The notes below the pieces were generated by a model. The model worked only from the letters and a program-made list of their open reading frames with translations, searched no databases and was not told the DNA's origin. A DNA stretch of 64,000 bases from Nonomuraea rhodomycinica (GTDB lineage: Bacteria; Actinomycetota; Actinomycetes; Streptosporangiales; Streptosporangiaceae): contig NZ_JABWGO010000001.1 in the NCBI RefSeq assembly GCF_013363995.1, positions 1,621,222 to 1,685,221 on the forward strand, given 5' to 3'. Position 1 is the stretch's first letter. Every line of letters begins with the position of its first letter. Made by a program: the position numbers and the translations under genes. Positions 25,292 through 33,930 of the stretch are shown in pieces.

Positions 25292-26437
25292 TCAGGAGTC
25301 CTTCGGCGGCGGGCCACCCGGCCCGAAGGTCTCCACCACATCGGCGTAACGGTCGGCCAGGTCGACGGCGTGGCCCACGGCCCACACCGCCCCCTTGCCC
25401 GGCAGGTAGGTGACGGCCTGCAGGCGCACGCTGCTGCGGCCCTGCGCGGGGGCGCCGCGGATGATCTCGCAGTCGCCCTTCTCGCAGCGCAGCATGAACG
25501 GCTCGGTCTCGCGGGTGGGGTCGTAGCCGGAGATCCAGTAGCGGCCCTTGCCGTCGCCGGTCACCCCGTACAGGCGGGCGTCGGTGCCGGGCAGCGGCAC
25601 CCGCCGCCAGTGCTTGCCGTCCCAGGACAGCACGAGCGGCTCGACGTCGCTGGGCCCGTGGTAGACGCCGCCGACGGCCATGGCCCGCTTGCCGCCGTCG
25701 ACCTGGACGTCGCGCAGGTAGCCGCCGGGCACGTCGGGCACGGGCATGGCCTTCCACGTGTCGCCGGACTGGTGCATGATCAGCGGCTGGGTGCCGGTGT
25801 CGCCGACCGCGATGCCCTCGGACACCGCGTAGAGGGCGCCCTCGGCCTCGGTCTCCTGGACGGTCCACTTGCCGTTCTGGCCGGTGACGATGAGCCCGAC
25901 CGTCCAGCTGCTCTTCCTCGGGTCGAGGTCGCGGCTCCTGCCCCGGCCGACGGCCACCACCCGGCCGGGACGGGCGTCGACGCCGCCGAGCCAGTCGCCG
26001 GTCCACAGGCCCTCGGCGCGTACGCGGTCGAAGCCGTTGACGTCGCCGTGGGCGAGATAGGGCACGCCGTCGTGGCCGTCGCCCACGGCCCACACGTCGG
26101 ACGGCGAGGCCGCGGCGACGCCGCGCAGGTTGCCCGCGCCGCTCGCGTCCCGGATCGCGACCTCCGACCACCGGGAGCCGTCCCAGTGGCGGATCGTGCC
26201 GCGACTCTTCCAGACGTCCCAGATCTCCTGCTGCCCCACGGCCCACACGTCGTCGGCGGACAGTGCGGCCACGTCGGACAGGGAGCCGTCGGCGACCAGG
26301 CGCGCGCTCGACGAACGCTGCCACGCCTCGACCGAGGCGGGCGGGGGCTCGGCTAGCGCGGCATGCGTGACCTGGGACCAGGCCACGGACGTCGCCATGA
26401 TCAAGGAGAACGCACGCCGCCGGAAGCGACGGGTCAT
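25292..26437 (-). CDS. secreted beta-propeller protein
   Basis: 381 residues with an N-terminal signal peptide (MTRRFRRRAFSLIMATSVAW, cleavage near THAALAEP) and six or seven repeats of a DVWAVG-type blade (SADDVWAVGQQ, SPSDVWAVGDG, GGVDARPGRVVAVGRG, EGIAVGDT, KGAVWAVGHA). Repeats of this kind build a propeller outside the membrane; no catalytic residues or partner can be assigned. Two Cys (CEKGDCE) may form a disulfide. ATG 26437 is preceded by TAGCAT 6 nt upstream, suggesting a leaderless message although the gene lies at the end of a co-oriented run. Confidence 0.8.
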   Translation of the reverse strand: MTRRFRRRAFSLIMATSVAWSQVTHAALAEPPPASVEAWQRSSSARLVADGSLSDVAALSADDVWAVGQQEIWDVWKSRGTIRHWDGSRWSEVAIRDASGAGNLRGVAAASPSDVWAVGDGHDGVPYLAHGDVNGFDRVRAEGLWTGDWLGGVDARPGRVVAVGRGRSRDLDPRKSSWTVGLIVTGQNGKWTVQETEAEGALYAVSEGIAVGDTGTQPLIMHQSGDTWKAMPVPDVPGGYLRDVQVDGGKRAMAVGGVYHGPSDVEPLVLSWDGKHWRRVPLPGTDARLYGVTGDGKGRYWISGYDPTRETEPFMLRCEKGDCEIIRGAPAQGRSSVRLQAVTYLPGKGAVWAVGHAVDLADRYADVVETFGPGGPPPKDS

Positions 26438-26446
26438 GAACAAATG

Positions 26447-27169
26447 CTAAGGGTTCACGACCGGTCCCCGGAGCCCAGCCCCCGATTCCACCTCCGCCAC
26501 CACCGGCAGATGGTCCGAAGCCGCGGCCAGGTCGGCCGGGGCGGCGAGCGCCCCTCCGCAGTCGCGAACCCGCAGGCCCGGGCCGATGAAGATCGCGTCG
26601 ATGCGGGCCTGGGGCGACCCGGCGGGGAAGGTCAGGCCGTCGCCCCGCGGCGCCGCCGGGTAGCAGTCGGCGAGCCGGGCGGCGACGTAGCGCCAGGCCG
26701 GCTGGTGGTCCCGCTCGTTGAAGTCGCCGCACAGCACGGGCTCCGCGCCGAAGCGGGCCGCCGCCGCCTCCAGCAGCGTCATCGCCTCGGTCACGTGGTG
26801 CAGCCGGGCCGCGCCGTTCAGGTCGAGATGGGTGGAGCCGACGGCCAGCCGCGCGCCCTCGACCTCGACGACGGCGATCGCCAGGCCGCGCACCTCCAGG
26901 CCGACGAAGACGCGCAGCACGTGGCTCTCGGCGTGCAGCAGCCGCGCCCGGGGGGCGGCGAGGACGGCCACGCCGCCGAGCCGCCGTCCCGCCACGACCC
27001 GCAGCCCGCAGGAGCCGGCCAGCTCCGCACGCCGGGCCTGCCAGCCGAGCAGCCGGGGCGCCTCCTGGAGGCAGAGCAGGTCGGCGCGCAGCGCGCCGAT
27101 CACGCGGGTGAGCGCGGGGACGCTGTCCTTCATCCCCCGCACGTTGTAGGTGGCCAGCCTGACCGTCAC
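26447..27169 (-). CDS. endonuclease/exonuclease/phosphatase-family hydrolase
   Basis: 240-residue Mg-dependent phosphodiesterase of the EEP/DNase I fold. Motifs in order: ATYNVRG, CLQEAPR (metal Glu), STHLDLNG, LCGDFNERDH, ARIDAIF and ASDHLPVVAEVE (catalytic His). The substrate could be a nucleic acid, a phosphoinositide or a phospholipid head group; there is no signal peptide, so it is cytosolic. It lies 18 bp after the glucokinase stop codon in the same run. Specific function not assignable. Confidence 0.85.
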   Translation of the reverse strand: MTVRLATYNVRGMKDSVPALTRVIGALRADLLCLQEAPRLLGWQARRAELAGSCGLRVVAGRRLGGVAVLAAPRARLLHAESHVLRVFVGLEVRGLAIAVVEVEGARLAVGSTHLDLNGAARLHHVTEAMTLLEAAAARFGAEPVLCGDFNERDHQPAWRYVAARLADCYPAAPRGDGLTFPAGSPQARIDAIFIGPGLRVRDCGGALAAPADLAAASDHLPVVAEVESGAGLRGPVVNP

Positions 27170-27187
27170 GGACGGACTGTAAACCCG

Positions 27188-28120
27188 TCAGCGATGCCTG
27201 GCCAGGTCGGCGGCGCCGACCATCCCGGCGTTGGCGCCCAGCTCGGCCAGCCGGATCTCCGGCAGCGGCCGGTGCCCGCGGCCGGTCAGCCGCCGCGTGA
27301 ACGCCTCGCGCGCCCGGTCGAGGAACAGGTCGGAGGCGCGGCACACGCCGCCACCCACGATGAAGCAGCCGGGGTCGAGGATCGCGGCCAGGTCGGCCAT
27401 GCCCTGGCCGAGCCAGTCCGCCAGACTGGCGAACGCCGCGAGCGACGCCTCGTCGCCCTGCCGGGCCGCCTCGGTGACCTCCTCGCCCTCGATCTTGCCG
27501 CCGGCCAGGCCGAGCAGGATCCCGGCGCGCTCGGGCTGCTCCTCGGCGATGAGCCTGGCCTCCATGACCAGGGCGTTGCCGCTGGCGTACTGCTCCCAGC
27601 AGCCGCGCTGGCCGCAGCCGCACGGCCGCCCGTCGGGGACGACCTGCATGTGGCCGAGCTCGGCCGCCATGCCCCAGTGGCCGCGGAACAGGGCGCCGTC
27701 GAACACCAGGCCGCCGCCGATGCCGGTGCCGACCGTGAGGCACACGATGTGCGACTGCCCGCGGCCCGCGCCGAACCGGGTCTCGCCCCAGGCCATGGCG
27801 TTGGCGTCGTTCTCGATCACCACGGGCAGGCCGACCATGCCGCTGATCTTCTTCTGCAGCGGCTCCTCGCGCCAGGCGAGGTTGGGCGCGAAGCGGACGA
27901 CGGACCGCGACTCGTCCACGAACCCGGCGGCGCCGACGCCGACGGCCTCGATGTCGCGGCCCTCGGCCAGCTCGCGGACGACGTCGGCCACGGTCTCGGC
28001 GATGAGGTCGGGCCGGTCGGCCGGTGTCTTCCTCAGCGCCTGCTCGACGATCGCGCCGTTCTCGTCGACCACACCCGCGCTGACCTTCGTGCCGCCGATG
28101 TCCACGCCGATCGTGAGCAT
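27188..28120 (-). CDS. glkA: ROK-family glucokinase
   Basis: Phosphorylates glucose with ATP to feed glycolysis; in Streptomyces the orthologous GlkA also mediates carbon catabolite repression. The 310 residues show the ATP-binding DIGGTK (7-12), ENDANAMAWGE, VGTGIGGGLV, the ROK signature ending ELGHMQV, and the structural zinc motif CGCGQRGCWEQYASG. All are intact. It lies in a run downstream of a DUF5304-like gene (13 bp) and ArsA; the genomic position matches glkA next to the PFK region in Streptomyces. Confidence 0.94.
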   Translation of the reverse strand: MLTIGVDIGGTKVSAGVVDENGAIVEQALRKTPADRPDLIAETVADVVRELAEGRDIEAVGVGAAGFVDESRSVVRFAPNLAWREEPLQKKISGMVGLPVVIENDANAMAWGETRFGAGRGQSHIVCLTVGTGIGGGLVFDGALFRGHWGMAAELGHMQVVPDGRPCGCGQRGCWEQYASGNALVMEARLIAEEQPERAGILLGLAGGKIEGEEVTEAARQGDEASLAAFASLADWLGQGMADLAAILDPGCFIVGGGVCRASDLFLDRAREAFTRRLTGRGHRPLPEIRLAELGANAGMVGAADLARHR

Positions 28121-28133
28121 TGCCGTAGCCCCC

Positions 28134-28688
28134 TCATCCCAGGTCGATGTGCTGCACGGTATCGTGCCCGCGCTCCCGGTCCTCGCGCGGCCCGCGGGGG
28201 GCGGCCGGCTTGCTGAGCGCGTCGAGCGTCTGCCGGAACGCGGCGAACAGCTCGCCGCCCGCGGCGACCAGATGGCCGGTCACGTCCTTGCCCGACTCGC
28301 GCTGCGCCGCGATCGCCCGGCACACCGGGCAGGCGCGGCAGATGTACTCCTCGTGGGGCTCGGAGACGGCCTCGCTCCACACGTCCTGCTGGTCCCTGCG
28401 CCCGCCGCCGCCGAGGGAGCCGGTGAACGAGCTGAGCACCGTCCGGCCGACGTGGCGGGTGGCCTGGCCCTGGATCGCGTCGAACAGCTTGCGCGCCTCG
28501 TCGGCCACCGTGCCGATCGGGTCACGGCCGCTCTGCCCGCCCTGCCAGCTCTGTCCACTCTGTCCGCTCTGGCCGGTCCGGCTGCTCTGGCCGGTCCGGC
28601 CCGTCCCGGTGCTTCGGGTGTCGTCCGCGCGGGGGTCGGCGGCGCGGGCGTCGGTGTCGCGGGGGTCTCTGTCGTTGGTCTCGCTCAT
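28134..28688 (-). CDS. DUF5304-like protein with Gln/Ser/Gly repeat head
   Basis: 184 residues. The N-terminal ~55 residues are low complexity, with an imperfect RTGQS/GQSGQS repeat mirrored by short DNA repeats at 28520-28610. The C-terminal half carries ADEARKLFDAIQG and a CRACPVCRA motif (CX2CX2C), then GGELFAAFRQTLDAL, matching the actinobacterial DUF5304-type family found beside ArsA-like genes. The cysteine cluster could bind a metal or Fe-S centre. No function is known. Gaps to neighbours are 13 and 37 bp, so it is cotranscribed. Confidence 0.75.
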   Translation of the reverse strand: MSETNDRDPRDTDARAADPRADDTRSTGTGRTGQSSRTGQSGQSGQSWQGGQSGRDPIGTVADEARKLFDAIQGQATRHVGRTVLSSFTGSLGGGGRRDQQDVWSEAVSEPHEEYICRACPVCRAIAAQRESGKDVTGHLVAAGGELFAAFRQTLDALSKPAAPRGPREDRERGHDTVQHIDLG

Positions 28689-28725
28689 CTGGCCCTCCCT
28701 GGCTCCGGAGCGCCCGCCGTCTCGC

Positions 28726-29946
28726 TCACGTCGCGGCCGGCCTGTCGTCGTGGCCGGAGGCTCCGCTCGTCGCGCCGGATCGGGCTCCCGAGCTGAACCG
28801 TACCCGCAGGACGCCGTCGCGGAGCACCGCGCCGCCGATCTCCCTGCGGGCCAGCGCCACCGGCAGCGCCAGGATCCTCCGGTACGGGCCGGCGGTCACG
28901 ATCAGCTCGTCGCCCTTGCGCGCCAGGTCCACGTCGCCGCGGTCGGCGCCGGGCAGGTCGAGCTCCAGCTCGTCGGCGGACAGCCGCAGCGGCGGCCGCA
29001 CCCCGGGCGGCCCGAACGGGTCGGCCTCGCCGTACAGCCGCTCGCCGACGGCCGCCAGCGCGTCGGCGCCGACCGGCTCGGCCGGCAGGTACGGCACGAC
29101 GTGCAGGGGCAGCGGCGCGAACGACTCCTCAGCCTCGGCCAGCAGCCGCGTCTGGGCGTTCACCCACTGGGCGCGCCATTCGTCGGCCCCGCCCGCCGGG
29201 AAGACCCGGTTGGCGATGACCGCGTCGACGCGGTAGCCGTACAGGTTGAGCGAGGTGAGCGTGCGGCGGGCCTCGGCGAGCACCACGGCCTCCGGCGTCA
29301 GCACCAGCCGCACGGACGCGCCGTCGCCGGTGAGCAGCTCGCGCACCTCCAGCAGGGCGCGGTGCAGGCGCTCCCCCGCGCCGACGACCTCGTCTCCCAG
29401 GGTGCTGACGCGCGCGACGCCGCGCACGAACGGCGCGGCCAGCTTCATGATCCGGCGGCCCACGGGCAGCAGCCGGTTCACGTGCCAGTCGAGCGCCTCG
29501 GGCAGCGCGAGCAGCCGCAGCGTCTCGGCGGTGGGCGCGCAGTCGACCACGATGACGTCCCAGGCGCCGGACTGCGCGTGCTCGCGCAGCTCCAGCAGGG
29601 CGATGATCTCCTCGGCCCCGGGCAGGACGGTGATCTCCTCGGAGGTGATCTCGTCCAGGCCGAGCTCGGTGAGCAGGCCGCGGGCGTAGTCGCGCAGCTC
29701 GCCCCAGTGGCGTTCGAGGGACTTCTGCGTGTCGACCTGGTGCAGGTGCAGGCCGGGGGCGACCTCGCCGGGCTCGACGGCCAGCGCGTCGGCCAGCGAG
29801 TGCGCGGTGTCGGTGGAGACGACCAGCGTCTTGAGGCCGCGCCGGGCGGCGAGGGTCGCGGTCGCGGCGGCGGCCGTGGTCTTGCCCACCCCGCCCTTCC
29901 CGGTGAACAGCAGGACCCGGGGGCTCACCTCAGCGGCCTTCGACAC
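28726..29946 (-). CDS. ArsA/Get3-type ATPase with HSP20-like C-terminal domain
   Basis: 406 residues. The deviant P-loop GKGGVGKTT is at 16-24, switch I is STDTAHSLADAL, and switch II is VVDCAPTAETLRLL. Residues ~315-385 form the alpha-crystallin-like ArsA_HSP20 domain (LRLSADELELDLPGADRGDVDL...VLRVRF). No arsenic-binding Cys triad is seen, so arsenite export is unlikely; Get3-like chaperoning of membrane or envelope proteins is more plausible. It corresponds to Rv2184c by position. GTG 29946 overlaps the SRPBCC gene by 17 bp; GTG 29928, with GAAGG upstream, is an alternative start. Confidence 0.88.
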   Translation of the reverse strand: MSKAAEVSPRVLLFTGKGGVGKTTAAAATATLAARRGLKTLVVSTDTAHSLADALAVEPGEVAPGLHLHQVDTQKSLERHWGELRDYARGLLTELGLDEITSEEITVLPGAEEIIALLELREHAQSGAWDVIVVDCAPTAETLRLLALPEALDWHVNRLLPVGRRIMKLAAPFVRGVARVSTLGDEVVGAGERLHRALLEVRELLTGDGASVRLVLTPEAVVLAEARRTLTSLNLYGYRVDAVIANRVFPAGGADEWRAQWVNAQTRLLAEAEESFAPLPLHVVPYLPAEPVGADALAAVGERLYGEADPFGPPGVRPPLRLSADELELDLPGADRGDVDLARKGDELIVTAGPYRRILALPVALARREIGGAVLRDGVLRVRFSSGARSGATSGASGHDDRPAAT

Positions 29947-30367
29947 GCTTCTTCAGGCCCTTGAGGGCGGTGTCCACGATGACCTTCTCGGCCTTGCGCC
30001 GCAGCATGCCGATCATCGGCACCTTCAGTTCGGCCGCCAGTTCGTACGTCACCTCGGTGCCCGTGCCCACCTCGGACAGGAGGTAACTTCCCGCCAGCTC
30101 GGCGACCATCTTGCCGGGCTCGGCGACCTGCCAGGAGACGCTCTCGTCGTCGTGCCAGGTGTAGCCGAGGGTGTAGGTGTCGCTGATCACTCCGGCGTCG
30201 AGCACGAACCGCACGGTCTCGGCCCTGCCGTCGGCGCCGGTGGTCAGGACCTCGGCGCTCTTCACCTGGCCCGCCCATTCGGGATAGGCGGGGAAGTCAG
30301 CGATGACGGCCATCACGCCGGGCCGGTCGGCGTCGATGACGATGCTCGAAGTCGTGCGATCAGCCAT
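29930..30367 (-). CDS. SRPBCC (START/Bet v1-like) ligand-binding protein
   Basis: 145-residue helix-grip fold of the polyketide cyclase/dehydrase group: SSIVIDADRPGVMAVIADFPAYPEWAG at the N-terminus, a curved sheet, and a C-terminal helix (AEKVIVDTALKGLKKRV). It probably binds a hydrophobic ligand; the mycobacterial counterpart in the same place is Rv2185c (TB16.3). ATG 30367 is 6 nt after TACGGT (minus strand), implying a leaderless start here, with ArsA translated by overlap downstream. Confidence 0.87.
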   Translation of the reverse strand: MADRTTSSIVIDADRPGVMAVIADFPAYPEWAGQVKSAEVLTTGADGRAETVRFVLDAGVISDTYTLGYTWHDDESVSWQVAEPGKMVAELAGSYLLSEVGTGTEVTYELAAELKVPMIGMLRRKAEKVIVDTALKGLKKRVEGR

Positions 30368-30428
30368 GCGACCACCGTAGTGCAGAAACCGCCACTTGCG
30401 GCGGAGCGCCGAAGAGCCTCGGAAAGCT

Positions 30429-31196
30429 TCACCACTCGAGGACGAACGGAACGCCTCTCCCGCGGAAATGCCCCACGTTGACGCACTCGGTGCGGCCGAT
30501 GCGGACGCGCCGGTGCAGCGGCTGGTGGACGTGGCCGAACAGCGCGTAACGGGGCTGCGTGCGGCGGATCAGCTCCAGCGTGGCCTCGCTGCCCCGCTCG
30601 AAACGCCGGGCCACCACGTCGTAGAGCAGCTCGGGCACCGCCGGCGGGATGTGGCAGCACAGCACGTCCACCTCGCCGACCGCCTCCACCTTCGCCGCGT
30701 ACTCCTCGTCGCTGATCTCGTACGGCGTGCGGTACGTGGTGCGCAGGCCCCCGCCGACGAACCCGAACCGCAGCCCGCCGATCTCCACGCTCTCGCCGTC
30801 GAGCACCCGGTGCCCGTCGCGCGCGTAGTCGGCCCACAGGCGCGGCAGGTCGACGTTGCCGTAGGTGAGGTAGGCGGGCGCCGGCATCGCGGCGAACAGG
30901 CGCTCGTACTGGGCGCGCACCTGGCGCTCGATGTGCTCGCGCGGGTCGCCGTCGAGGGTCGCCCACAGGCGGGCGGACATGGCGCGGGCCTCGTCGAACC
31001 GCCCAGCCGTGCGCAGGCCGATGAACTCCGCGGCCCGTTCGGCGCCGAACAGGTCGGCGAAGATGCCGTTGCCGTGGTCGGCGTAGTCGATGAACAGGAT
31101 CAGGTCGCCCAGGCACACCAGCGCGTCGGCGCCCTCCCCGGCGGCGGCCAGCGCGTCGGCGCGGCCGTGCACATCGCTGATGACGTGGACCCGCAT
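30429..31196 (-). CDS. calcineurin-like metallophosphoesterase
   Basis: 255 residues with a dinuclear metal site: HVISDVHG (Asp, His), LVCLGDLI (GD), TYGNVDLP (the GNHD position with His replaced by Val), CCHIPP and FGHVHQP (GHxH). The N of GN(V)D is kept while the usual His is changed, which is seen in some members. The protein is cytosolic and the substrate may be a nucleotide or phosphoprotein. ATG 31196 follows TAGGAT by 7 nt, and that -10 box touches the edge of the 51-bp repeat array. The array therefore supplies the upstream promoter region of this gene. Confidence 0.87.
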   Translation of the reverse strand: MRVHVISDVHGRADALAAAGEGADALVCLGDLILFIDYADHGNGIFADLFGAERAAEFIGLRTAGRFDEARAMSARLWATLDGDPREHIERQVRAQYERLFAAMPAPAYLTYGNVDLPRLWADYARDGHRVLDGESVEIGGLRFGFVGGGLRTTYRTPYEISDEEYAAKVEAVGEVDVLCCHIPPAVPELLYDVVARRFERGSEATLELIRRTQPRYALFGHVHQPLHRRVRIGRTECVNVGHFRGRGVPFVLEW

Positions 31197-31208
31197 GCGG
31201 GCAATCCT

Positions 31209-31361
31209 AGGCGCACCTTCGGTGCTGCCTGTGGCGGTCCGCTGAACGCGGACCACCATAAGCGCGCCTGCGGCGCTGCTTGTGGTGGGTCGCTGAACGC
31301 GACCCACCATAGGCGCCGATGCGGTGCTGCCTGTGGCGGTCCGCTGAACGCGGTGGGCGTC
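31209..31361. repeat. three tandem 51-bp units, each with two hairpins showing compensatory changes
   Basis: Units at 31209-31259, 31260-31310 and 31311-31361. Each contains hairpin A (GCACC-TTC-GGTGC in unit 1, GCGCC-TGC-GGCGC in unit 2) and hairpin B with a constant TGAAC loop (GGTCCGC/GCGGACC in unit 1, GGGTCGC/GCGACCC in unit 2). Where arms differ between units 1 and 2, both sides change and pairing is kept. Unit 3 is partly decayed in the right arm of hairpin B. The array lies between divergent genes. Confidence 0.85.
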
Positions 31362-31448
31362 CCCGCTGATCTGTGGCTGCTAGCGTGAGGAAGGGGTTCA
31401 TAACGCCTGGATGACAAAGCTACCGGCGCGTAACTTATCGCGGTAACG

Positions 31449-31482
31449 TCCAGGCAATCCCCGAAGCGTCCGCCTGGAGGAG
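31449..31482 (+). promoter_or_regulatory. fadD leader: stem overlapping the ribosome-binding site
   Basis: TCCAGGC (31449-31455) can pair with GCCTGGA (31472-31478), which overlaps the start of the GGAGGAG site (31476-31482) of fadD. The stem could lower initiation, but this is an inference from pairing only. Confidence 0.4.
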
Positions 31483-31489
31483 TTTGTCC

Positions 31490-33268
31490 GTGCGCGAGTA
31501 CAGCGTTCCCGTACTGGTGGATGTGCCACCCACCGCGAGCCTGCCCGACACGGTGTTCGACAGGGCCGAGCGGGAGCCCGGCCGGGTCGTCGTGCGACGC
31601 CAGGTGGACGGCGCCTGGGCGGCCGTCACGGCCGCCGAGCTGCGCGACCAGGTGGTCGCCCTGGCCAGGGGACTCATCGCGGCGGGGATCGAGCACGGCG
31701 ACCGCGTCGCGCTCATGTCGCGCACCCGCTACGAGTGGACGCTGATCGACTACGCCATCTGGTCCGTGGGCGCCGTGACGGTGCCCATCTACGAGACGTC
31801 CTCGACCGAGCAGGTCCGCTGGATCCTCACCGACAGCGCGGCCCGCGCGGCCTTCGTCGAGCTGGACGGGCACGAGGAGACCGTGCGCGAGGCCGCGCCG
31901 GGGCTGAAGGACCTGTGGCGGGTCGAGGCCGCGCTGGACGGCCTGCCCGGCGCCTCCGAGATCTCCGAGGCGGACGTGGCCGAGCGCCGCGGCCGGGTGT
32001 GCGGCGCCGACCTCGCCACCGTCGTCTACACCTCCGGCACGACCGGCCGCCCCAAGGGCTGCCGGATCACCCACGACAACCTGCTGTTCACCGGCCGCAA
32101 CGTGGTGCGCGGCCCCCTGGAGCCGCTGTTCACCACCAAGGACCCGGCGGGGCTGCTGTTCCTGCCGCTGGCGCACATCTTCGCGCGCATGATCCAGGTG
32201 GCGCTGGTGGAGGCGGGCGCGGTCCTCGCCCACACGCCGAACATGAAGAACGTGGCGCCCGACCTGGTGGAGTTCCGTCCCACGTTCCTGCTGGGCGTGC
32301 CGCGGGTCTTCGAGAAGGTCTACAACGGCGCCGAGCAGAAGGCCATCGCGGGCGGCAAGGGCGCCATCTTCGCCCGCGCCGTGGACACGGCCGTGGCCTG
32401 GAGCCGCGCCGAGAGCGCGGGCGGCGCCCCGCTCGGGCTGCGCCTGCGGCACGCCCTGTTCGACCGGCTCGTGTACCGCAAGCTCCGCGCGGCCACCGGC
32501 GGCCGCCTGTCGGCGGCCGTGAGCGGCGGCGGCGCCCTCGGCGAGCGGCTCGGCCACTTCTTCCGGGGCGCCGGCATCGAGGTCTTCGAGGGGTACGGGC
32601 TGACGGAGACCTCCGCGCCGTGCACCGTGAACATGCCCGGGGCCAACAAGATCGGCACCGTCGGCAAGCCCCTGCCCGGGGTCACCCTGCGCGTGGGCGA
32701 GGACGGCGAGATCCTCGCCAGGGGCCGCAACGTCTTCCGCGGCTACTGGAACAACGAGGACGCCACGGGCGAGGTGATCGACGGCGACGGCTGGTTCCAC
32801 ACCGGCGACGTGGGCGATCTGGACGCCGACGGCTACCTGCGGATCACCGGGCGCAAGAAGGAGATCCTGGTCACCGCGGCCGGCAAGAACGTGGCCCCCG
32901 GGCCGCTGGAGGACGCGCTGCGGGCGCACCCGCTGGTCTCCCAGGCCGTGGTGGTCGGCGACGGCCGGCCGTTCGTGGGCGCCCTGATCACGCTCGACCC
33001 GGAGGCGCTGGAGCAGTGGCGCTCCACGCGCGGGCCGGCGGGGGCCGCCGCCGATCCGGCCGCCGACCCGGAGATCCGCGCCGAGGTCCAGCAGGCGGTG
33101 GACCGGGCCAACGCCACGGTGTCGAAGGCGGAGCAGATCAAGAAGTTCACGATCCTGGACGCGGACATCACCGAGGAGAGCGGCCACCTGACGCCGACCC
33201 TCAAGATCAAGCGCAACATCGTCATGCGCGACTTCGCCGCCGACGTGGAGGCCCTGTACACGTCCTGA
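31490..33268 (+). CDS. fadD15: long-chain fatty-acid--CoA ligase, FadD15 type
   Basis: 592 residues. Activates fatty acids via acyl-adenylate to acyl-CoA at the inner membrane. The AMP-binding P-loop is YTSGTTGRPKGC, followed by LPLAHIFARMIQ, GYGLTETSAP, the hinge region with GWFHTGDVGDLDADGYLRITGRKKE, and a C-terminal lysine in SKAEQIKKF...LTPTLKIKR. This variant with the long linker before GRKKE is the AMP-dependent synthetase of actinobacteria that sits beside pimB. GTG 31490 is chosen because GGAGGAG lies 7 nt upstream; TTG 31484 is too close to that site. An intrinsic terminator with a T-run follows. Confidence 0.92.
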   Translation: MREYSVPVLVDVPPTASLPDTVFDRAEREPGRVVVRRQVDGAWAAVTAAELRDQVVALARGLIAAGIEHGDRVALMSRTRYEWTLIDYAIWSVGAVTVPIYETSSTEQVRWILTDSAARAAFVELDGHEETVREAAPGLKDLWRVEAALDGLPGASEISEADVAERRGRVCGADLATVVYTSGTTGRPKGCRITHDNLLFTGRNVVRGPLEPLFTTKDPAGLLFLPLAHIFARMIQVALVEAGAVLAHTPNMKNVAPDLVEFRPTFLLGVPRVFEKVYNGAEQKAIAGGKGAIFARAVDTAVAWSRAESAGGAPLGLRLRHALFDRLVYRKLRAATGGRLSAAVSGGGALGERLGHFFRGAGIEVFEGYGLTETSAPCTVNMPGANKIGTVGKPLPGVTLRVGEDGEILARGRNVFRGYWNNEDATGEVIDGDGWFHTGDVGDLDADGYLRITGRKKEILVTAAGKNVAPGPLEDALRAHPLVSQAVVVGDGRPFVGALITLDPEALEQWRSTRGPAGAAADPAADPEIRAEVQQAVDRANATVSKAEQIKKFTILDADITEESGHLTPTLKIKRNIVMRDFAADVEALYTS

Positions 33269-33281
33269 CGTCCTGGCCCGC

Positions 33282-33311
33282 AGCCGGGAAGACGTCCCCT
33301 TTCCGGCTTTT
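33282..33311 (+). terminator. rho-independent terminator of fadD
   Basis: AGCCGGGAA (33282-33290) pairs with TTTCCGGCT (33300-33308), followed by TTT. It is one of the few terminators here with a T-tract. Confidence 0.75.
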
Positions 33312-33355
33312 GCGCTCCCCCTTTTCGCGGTCGGCAGAGTTTCGACCGGCGGCGG

Positions 33356-33733
33356 TCAGCCCACGGCCGTCAGCCGCCGGCTGGTGCGCTCGACGGCCTC
33401 GACCAGGCCGGCCAGGGCGTCACGGGTGGCCTGCAGCCCGGCGAGCTGCTCCTCCAGCCCGGTGAGCCGGCCCCGCAGGTGCGTGAGCGTGCAGGCGGCG
33501 AGCTGCTCGTCCCCTTCGACGCAGGGGAGCACCTCCTTGATCACCCTGGTCGGCAGGCCGGCGTCGAGCAGGGTGCGGATGCGCCGCACGACGACCGGCG
33601 CGTCCGGTCCGTAGTGGCGCTGCCCGCCGCCGTCGCGCTCGGCCTCCAGGAGCCCCTGCTCCTCGTAGTAGCGCAACAGCCGAGGGCTCACGCCGGTCTC
33701 ACGCGACAGATCGCCGATCTTCATGCCCTTCAT
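33356..33733 (-). CDS. MerR-family regulator (SoxR/CueR-like size)
   Basis: 125 residues with the MerR head MKIGDLSRETGVSPRLLRYYEEQGLLEAERDGGGQRHYG and a long dimerisation helix. Two cysteines (PCVEGDEQLAACTL) could bind a metal or sense redox, but the spacing is not that of CueR or SoxR. GGGAG lies 5 nt before ATG 33733. No obvious target gene is next to it: fadD converges on it, and the coiled-coil gene is divergent 255 bp away. It may respond to an organic effector. Confidence 0.87.
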   Translation of the reverse strand: MKGMKIGDLSRETGVSPRLLRYYEEQGLLEAERDGGGQRHYGPDAPVVVRRIRTLLDAGLPTRVIKEVLPCVEGDEQLAACTLTHLRGRLTGLEEQLAGLQATRDALAGLVEAVERTSRRLTAVG

Positions 33734-33883
33734 GTGAGCTCCCAACACCGCTCACAGCCCCGCCATTCCACCCTTTATGTCCACATTGACCGGCGAACAT
33801 TATGAATGCCTTTTCCCGAAATTTCGAGGATTTACCCAGGTGGGCGACCTGAAATTTGTTCGAAGTCGCGGCCGGAAATGGCC

Positions 33884-33911
33884 TTGGCAGCCGAGACCGC
33901 ACAGGTAATCT
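33884..33911 (+). promoter_or_regulatory. sigma-A-type promoter of the coiled-coil gene
   Basis: TTGGCA (33884-33889), 16-bp spacer, TAATCT (33906-33911). The predicted transcription start near 33918 gives a ~70-nt leader that contains the two competing hairpins. Confidence 0.55.
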
Positions 33912-33930
33912 GAGCCCCAAGAAAGAAAGC

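Noticed and set aside
28726..29946. Arsenite efflux ATPase annotation for the ArsA-type gene
   Set aside because: Single ATPase half with an HSP20-like tail, no arsenite-binding Cys triad and no arsB/arsR neighbours.
31209..31361. CRISPR array
   Set aside because: The units are contiguous with no unique spacers of constant length, only three units exist, and no cas genes are nearby.
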